Shown in pieces: positions 1-8,057 of a DNA stretch of 46,160 nt. The notes beneath the pieces were generated by a model. That model was not told where the DNA came from. It did no database searches and saw only the letters and a program-made list of their open reading frames with translations. The stretch covers positions 1 through 46,160 of the forward strand of contig VHBC01000016.1 of the NCBI GenBank assembly GCA_016872115.1, written 5' to 3'. The position numbers and the translations under genes are program-made. This DNA is from Sphingomonadales bacterium (lineage in GTDB: Bacteria > Bacteroidota > Bacteroidia > Flavobacteriales_D > Crocinitomicaceae). Every line of letters begins with the position of its first letter. The first letter of the stretch is position 1.

Positions 1-356
1 GCCTTCCAATCGATGAGTTGTGCCACGACGTATTCATTGCTTGCACCGCCGTATGACTGAACGCCCTCTGCATTTTTAAAAAGACCAGATGGATCGATAC
101 CCACAATAATCATCACAAACATGAATAGGCCAGGTGCAACTCCAAAACTGACCAAATCGGCCAGCGAATCGAGCTGTTTGCCGAGCAGGCCATTTGAATG
201 GGTTAGTCTGGCGACAAAACCATCAAAAAAATCGAGAATGGCAGCAAGCGCAAGTAAATATACGGCCCAATCTAAACGGCCACTCAAGCTAAAAATAATG
301 GAGCAAATTCCGCAGAGCAGATTGAACGAGGTAAGGAGGTTGGCAATACCGAACAT
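1..356 (-). CDS. pssA: CDP-diacylglycerol-serine O-phosphatidyltransferase, partial (C-terminus outside window)
   Basis: Integral membrane enzyme that joins CDP-diacylglycerol and serine to make phosphatidylserine, the precursor of phosphatidylethanolamine. Reading from the ATG at 356, the first 70 residues hold two hydrophobic segments. The full CDP-alcohol phosphatidyltransferase signature DGxxAR-x8-G-xxx-D-xxx-D is present: D45, G46, A49, R50, G59, D63 and D67. The protein then continues past base 1, so about 118 residues are visible. The serine assignment rests on overall resemblance to short Bacteroidota PssA proteins. The signature itself is shared by PgsA and related enzymes, so the substrate is less certain than the family. 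A possible -7 element (TACTTTTA) lies at about 369-376. The gene is divergent from the PorV-like gene. Confidence 0.85.
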   Translation of the reverse strand, partial: MFGIANLLTSFNLLCGICSIIFSLSGRLDWAVYLLALAAILDFFDGFVARLTHSNGLLGKQLDSLADLVSFGVAPGLFMFVMIIVGIDPSGLFKNAEGVQSYGGASNEYVVAQLIDWK

Positions 357-421
357 GAAAGACTTTTTGGTAAAAGTACCCAATTAACACAATTTTTTGC
401 GCAATTTTGAGTTTTTGTAGC

Positions 422-1507
422 ATGTTTTCAATCAAAAGCTTTTTTTTCAGCTTGTTGCTATGTACCTCGTTTGTACAAGCCCAAGATTTTAATCCTAAAT
501 ATGCCAATGAATTCTTGAATTTAGGCGTTGGAGCAGCAGCGCTTGGAACGGGCGCCGCTGTTGTTGCCGATGTTTCAGGCCTAGAAGCCGGGTATTGGAA
601 TCCAGCTGGCTTGCTTCAGCAAACCCAAACAACGGAGGTGGCGCTTATGCACGCTTCTTATTTCGGTGGTTTGGCTGCTTTTGATCATATGGGTGTTTCC
701 CGCAAAATAAATGAACAAAATGTGGTAGCACTCAATCTCATTCGTTTAGGGATTGATAACATATACAATACCACGCAACTGATCGATAATCAAGGCAACC
801 TCGACTACAGCCAATTGCAAACTTTTAACAGTGCCGATTATGCGCTCATTGGTTCTTTCGCAAAGCCGACAGGTGTAGAACACCTTAGCATGGGGGTAAG
901 TGCAAAACTGATTTACAGACATATTGGCAATTTTGCCAAAGCTTTTGGTTTTGGTTTTGATGCGGGTCTGCAATATCGTCCGAGCAAATTTTGGTCTGCA
1001 GGACTGAATTTGCACGATGCTACAAGTACTTTTAGCGCCTGGACCTACAACCTCAGTCCTGAAATGCAAGCGACCTTTTTGCAAACCAACAATGAGTTGC
1101 CTCAAAACGGGGTAGAGCAAATGTTACCGCGTTTAGTAGGCGGCATCGCGGGACAGCTGCCTTTCAAAAATGGAAAATATCAATTAGGCAGCCAGCTCAA
1201 TTTTGAACTTACTGCCGACGGCCCGCGAAATACATTGGTTTCAGGTTCTGTGTTTTCTGTGGATCCGCGCGCAGGTTTGTTCTTTAATTATGACAACAAG
1301 CTGATTTTGCGTACAGGTGTTTCTCAATTTCAGTATTACCTTGATTTTGACCAAACAAAAAAACTGAGTTTACAACCACACTTAGGCGCTGGTGTAGTTT
1401 TTCAAAACTGGACCATTGATTACGCTTTTACGCGTTTAGGATTGGGAGGTGAGGGATATTTCACCCATTTGTTTTCATTGAAATGGGCTTTTTCAAAGCG
1501 CAACTAA
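422..1507 (+). CDS. PorV/PorQ-family outer-membrane beta-barrel protein (T9SS-associated type)
   Basis: Predicted outer-membrane barrel of 361 residues. The ATG at 422 gives a clean signal peptide (residues 1 to about 20, ending VQAQ). The mature N-terminus has the PorV/PorQ/UPF0164-type signature: NLGVGAAALGTG followed by AGYWNPAGL. Alternating hydrophobic/polar strands run to a C-terminal aromatic region (HLFSLKWAFSK). PorV shuttles cargo in type IX secretion. This protein resembles the group often labelled PorV2, so a direct T9SS role is inferred from family only. A TTG 15 nt upstream would put a non-signal stretch in front and is rejected. Its stop codon abuts the stop of the convergent phosphatase with no bases between. 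Confidence 0.75.
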   Translation: MFSIKSFFFSLLLCTSFVQAQDFNPKYANEFLNLGVGAAALGTGAAVVADVSGLEAGYWNPAGLLQQTQTTEVALMHASYFGGLAAFDHMGVSRKINEQNVVALNLIRLGIDNIYNTTQLIDNQGNLDYSQLQTFNSADYALIGSFAKPTGVEHLSMGVSAKLIYRHIGNFAKAFGFGFDAGLQYRPSKFWSAGLNLHDATSTFSAWTYNLSPEMQATFLQTNNELPQNGVEQMLPRLVGGIAGQLPFKNGKYQLGSQLNFELTADGPRNTLVSGSVFSVDPRAGLFFNYDNKLILRTGVSQFQYYLDFDQTKKLSLQPHLGAGVVFQNWTIDYAFTRLGLGGEGYFTHLFSLKWAFSKRN

Positions 1508-2689
1508 TCAAAAGAATTTACAGCTAAAAATCGCCGTATCATCAACGTATGGCAAAGACCCTTTCCAGTCTTCAAGTTTGGAGAAAATAATATCGTTCAT
1601 ATCCTCCATCTTAAGTGCAGCAAAAGCACGCACATGCTTGGTGAGTTGTTCGACCCCAAATTGCAAGCCACCTGTATTTTCGAGTTCAACTACACCGTCT
1701 GTGAACAAAACCAAAGTCGATTTGGCTTGCAGCTGAAGTTTGCCGACTTGAACAAACGGTAATTCATCGAGCATACCCAAACCGATACAGCCCTCGGTCA
1801 GAAAAGTGGTGTTTTTACCGCTAATGATGAAGGGTTGATTGTGTCCTGCATTCACATATTGAAGTTGTCTTGTATAGGCATTGTAATGGGCCAAAAAGAA
1901 AGTGATGAATTTTTCTCCTTTGGCATTTTTTATTACGAGTTTATTGAGCTCCTCCATTAAAAAGGTGAGCTCAAAGCGTTGGTATTTAAACAGCGTCCTG
2001 ATGGTAGCCTGGAAGTTGGCCATAAGTAGTGCTGCGGTGATCCCCTTACCACTTACATCGCCAATACAGATGATGTATTCTTCATCTCCGAGCGAGATAA
2101 AATCGTAAAAGTCGCCACCAACGGCATGTCTTGGAATATAGCGTCCGGAAATATCCATTTTCTTGTTGGACGGTAACTGCTGCGGAAAAAGCAGTTGTTG
2201 CATTTCAGATGCCAGCTCGAGTTCTTTGGATATTTGTTTGTCAATATTGTTTTGCGCTGTAAGTTTTCTGTTTTCCAGGGCCACGCAAACGATATTGGCG
2301 AGCGTCTGTGCAAAAGAAAAGTGTGCTGTAGTCAGCGTTTCAATTTCTCTTGTGGTGGCAATCAAAAGGTAGGCAAGTGGTTGACCGAGGTGATGAATCG
2401 GAATCACAGCCTGAAAATCCTGGAGGGCTTGGCTATTCGAAGAGGCCACTAGGGTGATGTCTTTGAAGCGTTGCAGGTCTGCTGCCAGTTCTTCAGCGTT
2501 CCATTTGTTTTTTATGCCGCTTTTGGTTGCCAGTTGCCAGTCTTGACGCTGTAAAAGAAGGGCAAAACGATTGAAATAAAGTTGTTCTTTGAGGATAAAG
2601 GTAAAGATGCGGTAGAGTTGTTCTTCCGGCAAATTGGCGTTGATCGCATTGGTAAGCTCCAAAATGGAGTGTAGGCGGTTATCTCTCAT
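1508..2689 (-). CDS. GAF-like / SpoIIE (PP2C) serine phosphatase, RsbU type
   Basis: 393-residue cytosolic signalling phosphatase. Residues about 1-140 look like a degenerate GAF sensor and 145-175 form a helical linker (KELELASEMQQLLFPQQLP), the usual signalling helix before SpoIIE domains. The catalytic part starts near 180. Metal-binding motifs are visible: GGDFYD (191-196), GDVSGKG (210-216) and FTDGVVE with D331. Enzymes of this type dephosphorylate anti-sigma-factor antagonists (RsbV/SpoIIAA type). No such partner is encoded here, so the target is unknown. The start ATG at 2689 follows a promoter, TTG (2732-2734)-N17-TAACTTTG (2707-2714, reverse strand). The gene is divergent from rpmE. 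Confidence 0.85.
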   Translation of the reverse strand: MRDNRLHSILELTNAINANLPEEQLYRIFTFILKEQLYFNRFALLLQRQDWQLATKSGIKNKWNAEELAADLQRFKDITLVASSNSQALQDFQAVIPIHHLGQPLAYLLIATTREIETLTTAHFSFAQTLANIVCVALENRKLTAQNNIDKQISKELELASEMQQLLFPQQLPSNKKMDISGRYIPRHAVGGDFYDFISLGDEEYIICIGDVSGKGITAALLMANFQATIRTLFKYQRFELTFLMEELNKLVIKNAKGEKFITFFLAHYNAYTRQLQYVNAGHNQPFIISGKNTTFLTEGCIGLGMLDELPFVQVGKLQLQAKSTLVLFTDGVVELENTGGLQFGVEQLTKHVRAFAALKMEDMNDIIFSKLEDWKGSLPYVDDTAIFSCKFF

Positions 2690-2706
2690 ATTTATTGCCT
2701 GAACGA

Positions 2707-2734
2707 CAAAGTTAGTTTATTTTTGATTTTGCAA
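2707..2734 (-). promoter_or_regulatory. Bacteroidota-type promoter of the SpoIIE phosphatase gene
   Basis: Reverse strand reads TTG-N17-TAACTTTG, with the -7 box at 2707-2714. It ends 17 nt before the ATG at 2689. It matches the TTTG/TAnnTTTG consensus of the Bacteroidota housekeeping sigma factor. Confidence 0.6.
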
Positions 2735-2752
2735 TAATTCCTGAAAAAGTTC

Positions 2753-2782
2753 TTGTTTTTCAAGAAGAAATACCTATCTTTG
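2753..2782 (+). promoter_or_regulatory. Promoter of rpmE
   Basis: TTG at 2753-2755, 19-nt spacer, TATCTTTG at 2775-2782. The leader to the ATG at 2809 is about 20 nt. It is divergent from the phosphatase promoter, and the two share the 119-nt intergenic region. Confidence 0.7.
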
Positions 2783-2808
2783 CATTCCATTTTCGAAAAG
2801 TAAATAAA

Positions 2809-3063
2809 ATGAAAAACGATATCCATCCTTCCGACTACCGCCTTGTTGTCTTCAAAGACATGTCTAACGACTACGCCTTTATTTGTCCATCTTGTGCGGA
2901 AACAAAAGAAACCATCTCTTGGGAAGACGGCAACGAGTACCCACTCGTGAAACTCGATATCTCTCACAAATCGCACCCATTCTTTACCGGAATTGCGCAG
3001 TTCGTCGACACTGCTGGTCGTATCGATAAGTTCAAAAACCGTTACGGTCGTCACATGAAATAA
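2809..3063 (+). CDS. rpmE2: 50S ribosomal protein L31, type B
   Basis: 84-residue ribosomal protein L31 of the B type, recognised from the N-terminus [16 protein letters not shown], the core SHPFFTG and the end [12 protein letters not shown]31 bridges the central protuberance of the 50S subunit to the 30S head. A Cys pair, C26 and C29 (ICPSC), sits where the zinc-binding L31 type has cysteines. The other two zinc cysteines are absent, so it is not a classical zinc form. It is a single-gene transcript with its own promoter and a strong terminator downstream. Confidence 0.95.
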   Translation: MKNDIHPSDYRLVVFKDMSNDYAFICPSCAETKETISWEDGNEYPLVKLDISHKSHPFFTGIAQFVDTAGRIDKFKNRYGRHMK

Positions 3064-3086
3064 TAGCCCAAAGCGCTACAAACATA

Positions 3087-3115
3087 CAAAAGGCTCCAAG
3101 TTGGGGCCTTTTTTT
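3087..3115 (+). terminator. Intrinsic terminator after rpmE, probably bidirectional
   Basis: Stem AAAGGCTCC / GGGGCCTTT with one G-U pair and a short loop (AAGTT), followed by a T run. Upstream A residues mean the reverse strand also has stem plus T run, so it can serve sua5, which ends at 3143 from the other side. Confidence 0.8.
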
Positions 3116-3142
3116 ATGCGCTGTTTTTTTGTACTTATTTAT

Positions 3143-4096
3143 CTATTCGGAAAATTTTGCCGCCGCTCGCGAAAGTCGGTCGTTCATGGCTTTTCCTAGG
3201 CCTACATTTGGAAAAGGCTCAACATAGATTTGGTCAAGTTGCATGGCGTCTGCTTCATGAAGCGCAGCATACAAATGACGCGCCGCTTCCAAGAGCAATC
3301 CTTCTTGACTCAAGATCAAATGCGGTCCACTTATTTGTTCATTAGGGCCAAGCGTAATTTGTAAAGCGCTTTTTTCTTGTTCGCCAGATTTAAATCCGAG
3401 GAAAAGAGGGGTTTGGGTGGCATAATGATGCTTTACCATTCCACTAGTAAGCACACCGCTTTCTTTTTGCGTTTTTATTTGAGGTGTATAATCAAGTTGT
3501 TCGGCAAGCATTTCAGCGGTGATGCCGCCATGGCGGTAAATAACGACCTGATCGTTGTCAAGTCCAATAATTGTGGATTCTAAACCGTGCAAACAAGGGC
3601 CGCCGTCAAGAATATACGGGATGCGTTCGTTGAGTTGCCCCAGTACATGTTGGGCAGTGGTTGGGCTGAGCTGTCCGTATAAATTGGCGCTCGGTGCGGC
3701 AAGCGGGGATTCTAAAAGTTCGAGTAATTGCTGCAATAAAGGTTGTGCAGGAAAGCGTAGCCCCACGGTAGACTGCCCGCCTGTAATGAGTGTACTAACC
3801 AGGCTACTTTTTGGCACAACAAACGTGAGTGGACCTGGGCAAAATGCGGCATACAACTGTTCAAAAACTTCGGGAAATTCTGAAGTGTAAGGAAGGGCTT
3901 GTTCTAAAGTGGCAAAATGTAAAATCAGCGGGTTGCTTTTCGGACGGTCTTTGGCCTTAAAGATCGATAAAACAGCGTCTTCGTTATTGGCATCTGCCGC
4001 AAGGCCATAAACGGTTTCTGTTGGAATCGAAACAAGTTGGCCTCGTTCGAGTAAATTGAGCGCTAATTGAAGATCTGTACCGACAGCAGTTTGCAT
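3143..4096 (-). CDS. sua5: L-threonylcarbamoyladenylate synthase (Sua5/YrdC/TsaC)
   Basis: 317-residue cytosolic enzyme that makes threonylcarbamoyl-AMP from threonine, bicarbonate and ATP, the first step of t6A37 tRNA modification. The N-terminal YrdC domain shows SIPTETVYGL (23-32), KAKDRPKSNPL (47-57) and APSAN (134-138), all active-site motifs. The extra ~100 residues after the linker (from about residue 205) are the Sua5 C-terminal domain, so this is the long Sua5 form, not the short TsaC. The start ATG at 4096 is preceded by TAACTTTG with only four bases between, predicting a leaderless mRNA. Confidence 0.92.
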   Translation of the reverse strand: MQTAVGTDLQLALNLLERGQLVSIPTETVYGLAADANNEDAVLSIFKAKDRPKSNPLILHFATLEQALPYTSEFPEVFEQLYAAFCPGPLTFVVPKSSLVSTLITGGQSTVGLRFPAQPLLQQLLELLESPLAAPSANLYGQLSPTTAQHVLGQLNERIPYILDGGPCLHGLESTIIGLDNDQVVIYRHGGITAEMLAEQLDYTPQIKTQKESGVLTSGMVKHHYATQTPLFLGFKSGEQEKSALQITLGPNEQISGPHLILSQEGLLLEAARHLYAALHEADAMQLDQIYVEPFPNVGLGKAMNDRLSRAAAKFSE

Positions 4097-4108
4097 CTGA
4101 CAAAGTTA
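4097..4108 (-). promoter_or_regulatory. -7 element of sua5, 4 nt before the ATG
   Basis: Reverse strand reads TAACTTTG (4101-4108), then TCAG, then ATG. No good -33 TTTG is visible at the normal distance. If the box works, transcription starts at or next to the A of the start codon. Confidence 0.5.
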
Positions 4109-4138
4109 GTCGAAACTTAAAAAAAATAGTTGAATTAG

Positions 4139-4168
4139 TTGACCAATTGAATTTTGGGCTTAACTTTG
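4139..4168 (+). promoter_or_regulatory. Promoter of the LuxR-type response regulator
   Basis: TTG (4139-4141), 19-nt spacer, TAACTTTG (4161-4168). The box lies downstream of an in-frame upstream ATG (4154), which supports the ATG at 4190 as the true start. Confidence 0.6.
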
Positions 4169-4189
4169 TGTAGAATAATTCTAAATAAG

Positions 4190-4867
4190 ATGCAAGTCAT
4201 TCTCGCCGATAGCAATGAACTCATTCGTTTAGGTCTACGAACCATCCTGCATGCCCAACAAGGGATTAGCATCGTTGGTGAGGCCAAAAATCAAGATGAA
4301 CTCATGTCGCAACTTAAAACCTTCGGTGCAGATATCGTCCTCATTGACTTCACATCCTACGGTTTCAGCATCGATATCGTTCCCAAAGCGCTCGCCAAGT
4401 TCAAAGACTTACGTTTTGTAGCCATTACCGAGGCCCAGCACGCGCCCATTCTCATTGACGCACTCAAATCAGGCGTCACAAGTTATGTTAAAAAAGACTG
4501 CGAACTCTCAGAGATCATAGACGCTGTCAAAGAAACTGCCCAAGGCAAGCAATTCTTTTGTGGCCAGCTCCTTGAGACCATTCAAAAAGCAAATATTGAT
4601 GTCGAAGAGCTGCATACCGAGGATTTTAGTTGCAGTCCGGTGGTGCTTTCCGAACGAGAAAACGAAATTATTACCTTGATAGCCGAAGGTCAAACCAACG
4701 AGCAAATAGCCGAGTTCTTATTCTTGAGTAAGCACACCGTGAATACACATCGCAAGAATATTATGGCAAAGTTGGGTGTCAAAAATACCGCCGGGATAGT
4801 CATTTACGCCGTCAAGACCGGATTGGTGTCTCCGAACCGTTTCTTATTTGCCCCGAGTTTAAATTAG
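4190..4867 (+). CDS. NarL/FixJ-family response regulator (receiver + LuxR HTH)
   Basis: 225-residue DNA-binding response regulator. The receiver domain (1-120) has the phospho-acceptor D53 (VLIDF), the switch threonine T80 (AIT) and a conserved lysine (K101/K102, YVKKD). The usual acidic pair is reduced: D7 is followed by S8 instead of a second acid. The C-terminal LuxR/GerE helix-turn-helix covers about 158-215 (SERENEIITLIAEG, then NEQIAEFLFLSKHTVNTHRKNI). No histidine kinase is encoded next to it, so it is an orphan here and its targets are unknown. The ATG at 4190 is chosen because the promoter -7 box lies just upstream and the receiver fold begins immediately (MQVILAD). Confidence 0.9.
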   Translation: MQVILADSNELIRLGLRTILHAQQGISIVGEAKNQDELMSQLKTFGADIVLIDFTSYGFSIDIVPKALAKFKDLRFVAITEAQHAPILIDALKSGVTSYVKKDCELSEIIDAVKETAQGKQFFCGQLLETIQKANIDVEELHTEDFSCSPVVLSERENEIITLIAEGQTNEQIAEFLFLSKHTVNTHRKNIMAKLGVKNTAGIVIYAVKTGLVSPNRFLFAPSLN

Positions 4868-4883
4868 AATTTGGTAAGACGGC

Positions 4884-7526
4884 CTAAAACGCCAGACTGA
4901 ATTTGAGGTTAAATAACCGTTGCGTCAGGTAATTGGGCACTGAATAAAATTTCCCTTGTACATCTTGTATCCATTGTTTGGAGAGCACATTATTGACGCC
5001 GAGCACGTTAAAAATCTCCAAAGAGATCAGCGCTTGGTCGAGCTGTTGCCAACCTTTTTTACCCATTTTTGCTTCGGTTTTGTTGTGCAGTAAATCGTAA
5101 GATAGGCCGAGGTCTACACGGAAATAAGCGCGAAGGCGCAAGGTATCTTTGTAGCGCGTAAAGTCGGGTGGGCCATACGGCAGCCGCGAGCCATATTGAA
5201 GACCCATTTGCACTTTAAATGCCTCGAAGCCCGGCATCTGGTCCTGAACCAACGCACCAAAAGTAAGCCATTGGTCGGTGGGGCGTGGGATAAAACCGGG
5301 TAAAACAACTGTAGAGTCAACCACCGTTTGGTCTTCGCTGTAACCAAAAATAATACGCTCCCCAGCGGCATTGTAATAAATGGTGTATTGGTCGCCTTTG
5401 ATGTCTTCCTTTGTGGAGAGTAATCCTAATTTAAAGAAAGACTGAATGCCTTCTACAAATTCACCGTGCACATTGATGTCAAGTCCGTAAGCATAGCCTA
5501 CCGCGTTGTTGTTGGCGTAATAACGCGTGCGCACGTTTTCAATTTCATAAGGGTTTAGGTCCCAAAGGTATTTATAGTAGAGCTCGGTGTTGAGTTTGAA
5601 CGGTGTTGGCCGTCCCCACATTTGGAATAAAAATTCGGAACCGGCAACTACATGTAACGATTTTTGAGCCTGAACACCCAAGGCAAGTTGACCATCAAAA
5701 GTGCGGAATTCTCGGTAAAATGGCGGCTGGTAATAGAGTCCTGAAGACAACCTGAACAACAAGCCGCGGCGCACGGCCTTGCCCTCTTGCCACATGTAAG
5801 CAGCGGGTGCATAAGAAAAGCTGATGCGCGGGGTAAAGTAAGGTTCTTGGTTGATACTTGTGTAGCCGCCACGCAAACCCACTTGAAAGTTGAATTTTCG
5901 GGTAGAGACGTCTAAGGTATCGGACCAAGTTTTTCTTTGTCCGTCTTTTTTATATGCTCCCTGAACTATTTTTTGGCGGCTTACTTTGGTCCATGAATTG
6001 GACCACATAAAGTAACTAGTGGCCCGCCATCCGTTTAGAGCAAGATTACCCTTAATGGTTTCATATAGAATAATTTGGCTTGGCTCGGTTTGTGGCAAGC
6101 TGTAGCCAGAAGAGTCTATTAGGCGCCATTCAGAGAGTACGTCCTTGAACTGATCAAATTGAAGTTGCGCTCCCCATGTCAGTTCGTTATAGCGTTTGTT
6201 CGTTTTGTTGGCGTTTGTATAACCATCGGTAAGCAAGAAACTACCGTTGTGATAAACAGAAAAGATTTGTGCTTGTAGCCGATTTCGGGCGTGGTTGAGA
6301 AAACCACCCACACCAAGCGTGGCAATGGAATCACCAAATTCTTCTTTGGAAGGATCGGTTTCGAGTTCATTGATGTAGTACTGTCCTAAAATGTCAAAAT
6401 ACTCGCGCTCATCCGACTGAAAAATGGAGGCGTAAAAATCGAGTTTGGTTTTGTTTTTGGCGTATTTGAGTGCAGTGCCTCCCATGAGGGTCTGAAAGTT
6501 GGAGCTTTCTTGACCTTCGAAATAAATCATGAGGCGGTAGGCTTCGTTGGCTGTTCCGAAATCAGATTGCGCTGTTTGGGGTGCAAAGCGATAGGCATTG
6601 GTCGAGAAATGGCCAAGAAAGCTCCAGGTCCAGTATTCGTTGAGTTGATAGTTGGTCAGGATTTGCGCGTCGGCAAAAACTGGGTTGTACGCGCCCTTGG
6701 TCGGAAGGGTATTTAGAAAATAACCGTTTGAGCGGTAACGTGCACCAATTAGAAAATTAAAACGCTGATTGACGGCTTCTTCTATATGGGTCTCAACGCC
6801 TAACAAAGAAGCCATTGCCGAAGCATGAAAAGTCGAAGGTGTTTTATAAGTGATGTCTAGTACAGAGCTCAGGCGGTCTCCGTAGTTGGCAGCAAATCCG
6901 CCTGCACTGAAACGAACATCTTCGACCAAAGAAGAATGAATAAAACTCATGCCTTCTTGTTGGCCGCTGCGCGTTAAAAATGGTCGGAATACTTGGAACC
7001 CGTTGACATAAACCAGATTTTCGTCATAGTTACCACCGCGCACATTGTAGTTGGAGGTGAGTTCGTTATTTGAAGTTGCTGCAGTGGTCAGGGTAAGGGT
7101 GCGCTCTAGCCCTACAATTCCTTTGAGATTCAATTGAGGAAGCGGCTCAATTTCAAATGGATTTTGCCCATCTCGACCCACTACGACGGCGCGGTTGTCT
7201 TGGATGTTGAAATGTTGATCGGGCAGCTCTTGGCGTGTACTACTTTCGTTGATGATGGTATTGAGCGCGAGTTCAGTTCCTTCAAAAACGTAGATAATTT
7301 CAATGATTTGACCTTTTTGGATGCCTGAAAAGTCATAATAGCCCTCAGCGTTGGTTTGCGTTTCGGAACTGATATTTACCGAGCGGTTATCGTTTATTTT
7401 CAACTGCACTTTTGCACCTACGGCTGGTTTTTTCCCTTTCAAATAACAGTGTCCAAAAACCGTAATGTCTTGGGCCCAATTGAAAAGAGGTAATACCAAC
7501 CAAAAAAGAAGTAAAAGTTGCTTCAT
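4884..7526 (-). CDS. TonB-dependent outer-membrane receptor with carboxypeptidase-regulatory-like N-terminus
   Basis: 880-residue outer-membrane transporter. From the ATG at 7526, residues 1-19 are a signal peptide (ending FNWAQ). About 20-105 form a carboxypeptidase-regulatory-like domain, typical of Bacteroidota receptors. About 120-225 are the plug (NYNVRGGNYDENLVYVNG, then GFAANYGDRLSSVLDI). The rest is a 22-strand-type barrel ending in F (LKFSLAF). No SusD-like partner follows, so it is not a classical SusCD pair, and the substrate is unknown. An upstream ATG at 7562 would add residues in front of the signal peptide and overlap the promoter, and is rejected. TAACTTTG ends 5 nt before the ATG. 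Confidence 0.88.
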   Translation of the reverse strand: MKQLLLLFWLVLPLFNWAQDITVFGHCYLKGKKPAVGAKVQLKINDNRSVNISSETQTNAEGYYDFSGIQKGQIIEIIYVFEGTELALNTIINESSTRQELPDQHFNIQDNRAVVVGRDGQNPFEIEPLPQLNLKGIVGLERTLTLTTAATSNNELTSNYNVRGGNYDENLVYVNGFQVFRPFLTRSGQQEGMSFIHSSLVEDVRFSAGGFAANYGDRLSSVLDITYKTPSTFHASAMASLLGVETHIEEAVNQRFNFLIGARYRSNGYFLNTLPTKGAYNPVFADAQILTNYQLNEYWTWSFLGHFSTNAYRFAPQTAQSDFGTANEAYRLMIYFEGQESSNFQTLMGGTALKYAKNKTKLDFYASIFQSDEREYFDILGQYYINELETDPSKEEFGDSIATLGVGGFLNHARNRLQAQIFSVYHNGSFLLTDGYTNANKTNKRYNELTWGAQLQFDQFKDVLSEWRLIDSSGYSLPQTEPSQIILYETIKGNLALNGWRATSYFMWSNSWTKVSRQKIVQGAYKKDGQRKTWSDTLDVSTRKFNFQVGLRGGYTSINQEPYFTPRISFSYAPAAYMWQEGKAVRRGLLFRLSSGLYYQPPFYREFRTFDGQLALGVQAQKSLHVVAGSEFLFQMWGRPTPFKLNTELYYKYLWDLNPYEIENVRTRYYANNNAVGYAYGLDINVHGEFVEGIQSFFKLGLLSTKEDIKGDQYTIYYNAAGERIIFGYSEDQTVVDSTVVLPGFIPRPTDQWLTFGALVQDQMPGFEAFKVQMGLQYGSRLPYGPPDFTRYKDTLRLRAYFRVDLGLSYDLLHNKTEAKMGKKGWQQLDQALISLEIFNVLGVNNVLSKQWIQDVQGKFYSVPNYLTQRLFNLKFSLAF

Positions 7527-7539
7527 GTATACAAAGTTA
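7527..7539 (-). promoter_or_regulatory. -7 element of the TonB receptor gene, 5 nt before the ATG
   Basis: Reverse strand reads TAACTTTG (7532-7539), then TATAC, then ATG. This implies a very short or absent leader and argues against the longer reading frame starting at 7562. Confidence 0.5.
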
Positions 7540-7607
7540 CAATCCTTAACGCCTATATCCATGCTTTATTTGCTTTTGACTCATTTTCATGTCTTAGAAG
7601 TTTCGCT

Positions 7608-7619
7608 TACATTTGTTTT
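7608..7619 (+). promoter_or_regulatory. -7 element of the rimB-rimK operon, 4 nt before the ATG
   Basis: TACATTTG (7608-7615), then TTTT, then ATG at 7620. No clear -33 box is seen. It would drive the five-gene forward run. Confidence 0.45.
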
Positions 7620-8057
7620 ATGTTGCCCGAAGATAAAATTTTGATTGGTCGCCGAGAGTTGGCTGTATTGCCTGACTTTGGTTTGCAGCAAGTCAAGGTA
7701 AAGGTCGATACCGGCGCTTACACCTCTAGCATTCACGTGAGCAGCTGCCATGAAGAAGTTGGAGTGCTCAAGGTCGTTTTTCTGGACGATAAACACCCTG
7801 CTTTTAGCGGTCAAGAAATGCAATTCAAGAAATTTCGGATCAAAAAAGTCAAAAGCAGCAACGGAGACACCCAAGAGCGCTACTTTGTTTTTGGCACCAT
7901 TTGTATTGCTGAATTGTGTTTTCGTACCGAATTCTCATTGACCGTACGCAAGGGCATGCGTTATCCGATTCTACTCGGCAGAAAAGTCCTCAATAACCGC
8001 TTTATGGTTGACACAAGCAAAAAATATATCCACGAGCCCCTATCTTTGCCTTTATGA
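7620..8057 (+). CDS. RimB-like retropepsin-type protease (ATP-dependent zinc protease family, PF05618)
   Basis: 145-residue small protein of the family annotated as ATP-dependent zinc protease but with a retropepsin-like fold. The aspartic-protease-like triplet is D30-T31-G32 (KVDTGAYTS). The second signature, [15 protein letters not shown] (about 117-131), closes the domain. In other bacteria this family is encoded with rimK (RimB) and acts on RimK products. Here its stop overlaps the rimK start (ATGA), so co-translation is likely. The ATG at 7620 is chosen because the frame begins in family-like sequence there and the -7 box ends 4 nt upstream. Exact substrate is not known. Confidence 0.85.
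   Translation: MLPEDKILIGRRELAVLPDFGLQQVKVKVDTGAYTSSIHVSSCHEEVGVLKVVFLDDKHPAFSGQEMQFKKFRIKKVKSSNGDTQERYFVFGTICIAELCFRTEFSLTVRKGMRYPILLGRKVLNNRFMVDTSKKYIHEPLSLPL

Noticed and set aside
4154..4189. Longer response-regulator start at 4154
   Set aside because: The promoter TAACTTTG (4161-4168) lies downstream of that ATG, so the mRNA would not contain it.
5695..5928. Several open frames antisense or out of frame inside the TonB receptor gene
   Set aside because: Overlap a clear long gene, have no family resemblance and show shadow-type composition.
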